A stretch of DNA of 5,800 bases from Elusimicrobiota bacterium (lineage in GTDB: Bacteria; Elusimicrobiota; Elusimicrobia; Elusimicrobiales; UBA9959), in assembly GCA_022703115.1 (NCBI GenBank), contig JAKLEK010000100.1:1-5800 (forward strand). Direction: 5' to 3'. The translations under genes and the position numbers were made by a program. Below the pieces are notes generated by a model. The model did not search any database, was not told where the DNA came from, and saw only the letters and a program-made list of their open reading frames with translations. Positions 5,229-5,800 of the stretch are shown piece after piece; the first letter of the stretch is position 1; each line of letters begins with the position of its first letter.

Positions 5229-5800
5229 TCATCTCCCTGAGTATTCCGGCCGGCTAAGCCGGTAAAGAGCTACATGGTCGCCCTGGACCATCTTCTCTCC
5301 GCTGGGTACCGGGCGATGGGTCAGCAGCAGATAAACGCCGGGGCCGCCCGAGAGCCCGGCGAAGGGTCGTTCGGCGTCCACGAAGGAAGGGAGGAGCGGC
5401 AGGCCGGTCATGACCCGCTGATACTCCCGCCAGACCGGCAGTTCATGTCCCCTCCAGAGCCGGTCGACCAGAACCCGGGCCTCCGGGTTTTCGGCGCGTA
5501 CTCCGAGGATGGTCCTGGTTATGCCGCGCGGGTCGTAGAAACCAGTTATGTACCCGGACTCCTCGGAAGGGAGCTTCCTCCCGGTCCATATGCCTATAAC
5601 CGCCGAGGAGAGCATTAAGGAGATCATCACGGCCGAGAACGCCCTGCGCCCGTAATAAAGAATTCCGAACCATACCAGGTAGTAGACTCCGATCTGCCAT
5701 CTGACCGGTTCGCGCATGAAATCCGGACCGGTGGAGCAATTCAACCCGATAACATCAATGGGCAGCGCTTCCAGTATTGCCAGTACGGCTGAGATATCAG
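5229..5800 (-). CDS. Chimeric open reading frame: MetH fragment joined to a membrane-protein C-terminus (5' end off the window)
   Basis: The frame is open from the window edge to a TGA at 5231-5229, 189 residues. The first 34 or so are MetH-like (see the separate entry). From about residue 35 the sequence is an integral membrane protein. Two hydrophobic helices (about 36-49, IGVYYLVWFGILYY, and 54-71, with an Arg pair between) are followed by a soluble tail with ESGYITGFYDPRG, LWRGHELPVWREY, GVYLLLTHRP and HVALYRL. Two final helices followed by a soluble tail resemble the C-terminus of a polytopic glycosyltransferase of the GT-39/PMT type, but no catalytic motif is present to prove it. The tail ends one base before the exported peptidase, so the membrane protein and peptidase are a natural gene pair, and the MetH part is the foreign portion. 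A TTG at 5744 could be called as a start, but it lies inside the MetH segment and is unlikely to be genuine. Confidence 0.7.
   Translation of the reverse strand, partial: DISAVLAILEALPIDVIGLNCSTGPDFMREPVRWQIGVYYLVWFGILYYGRRAFSAVMISLMLSSAVIGIWTGRKLPSEESGYITGFYDPRGITRTILGVRAENPEARVLVDRLWRGHELPVWREYQRVMTGLPLLPSFVDAERPFAGLSGGPGVYLLLTHRPVPSGEKMVQGDHVALYRLSRPEYSGR
5697..5800 (-). pseudogene. metH: Fragment of the methionine synthase MetH homocysteine-binding domain
   Basis: Residues read from the edge are DISAVLAILEAL, then PIDVIGLNCSTGP, then DFMREPVRW. This is the stretch of the cobalamin-dependent methionine synthase homocysteine barrel that carries the first zinc-ligand Cys (GLNC) and the following GP and MRxxVRYL sequence. 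In an intact MetH the next residues would lead to the second part of the barrel and the GGCCGT zinc-binding pair. Here the sequence instead turns into membrane helices after about W34. The zinc site cannot be completed, so this segment cannot act as a methyltransferase. It continues beyond the window, where a longer N-terminal barrel portion is expected. Confidence 0.85.

Overview
The window is a moderately GC-rich, densely packed bacterial segment. Ile is often coded by ATA and Arg by AGG, and genes are coupled by overlaps of a few bases. The sugar-activation genes, the cobalamin-type radical SAM enzyme and the short MetH fragment would fit an uncultured Gram-negative lineage (Elusimicrobiota or Omnitrophota type). 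That placement is an impression from codon use and gene content and is not established. There are no tRNA or rRNA genes, CRISPR arrays or insertion sequences that I can see.

Left half, minus strand, read right to left from about 2715 to 1: a nucleotide-sugar cassette. An extended -10 promoter (TGCTATAAT) precedes an extended-SDR nucleotide-sugar epimerase (2689-1697). It overlaps by ATGA with an HldE-like two-domain gene (1700-163) in which a nucleotidyltransferase domain comes first and a PfkB sugar kinase second, the reverse of E. coli HldE. That gene is split by a one-base frameshift in a G6 run at 984-989. Twelve bases after it starts a third gene (150-1, cut by the window edge), perhaps a SIS-domain sugar-phosphate isomerase. 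Together they look like isomerise, phosphorylate, nucleotidylate and epimerise: a pathway resembling that for ADP-heptose, with the product unknown.

Middle, plus strand: a divergently transcribed B12-binding-domain radical SAM enzyme (2851-4353). The 161-base divergent spacer (2690-2850) holds the promoters and two small perfect inverted repeats.

Right part, minus strand: a class I glutamine-amidotransferase-like peptidase C26 (PuuD type) with an N-terminal signal peptide (5227-4418). One base upstream of its start ends a membrane-protein C-terminus (5229-about 5696). The same reading frame continues without a stop into an unmistakable fragment of the homocysteine-binding domain of methionine synthase MetH (about 5697-5800). 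A MetH barrel broken in the middle and continued by membrane helices makes no functional sense, so this is either a rearrangement junction or an assembly chimera.

The most notable observations are the MetH/membrane-protein junction, the frameshift in the reversed-order HldE-like gene, the unusual kinase motifs, and the exported PuuD-like hydrolase.
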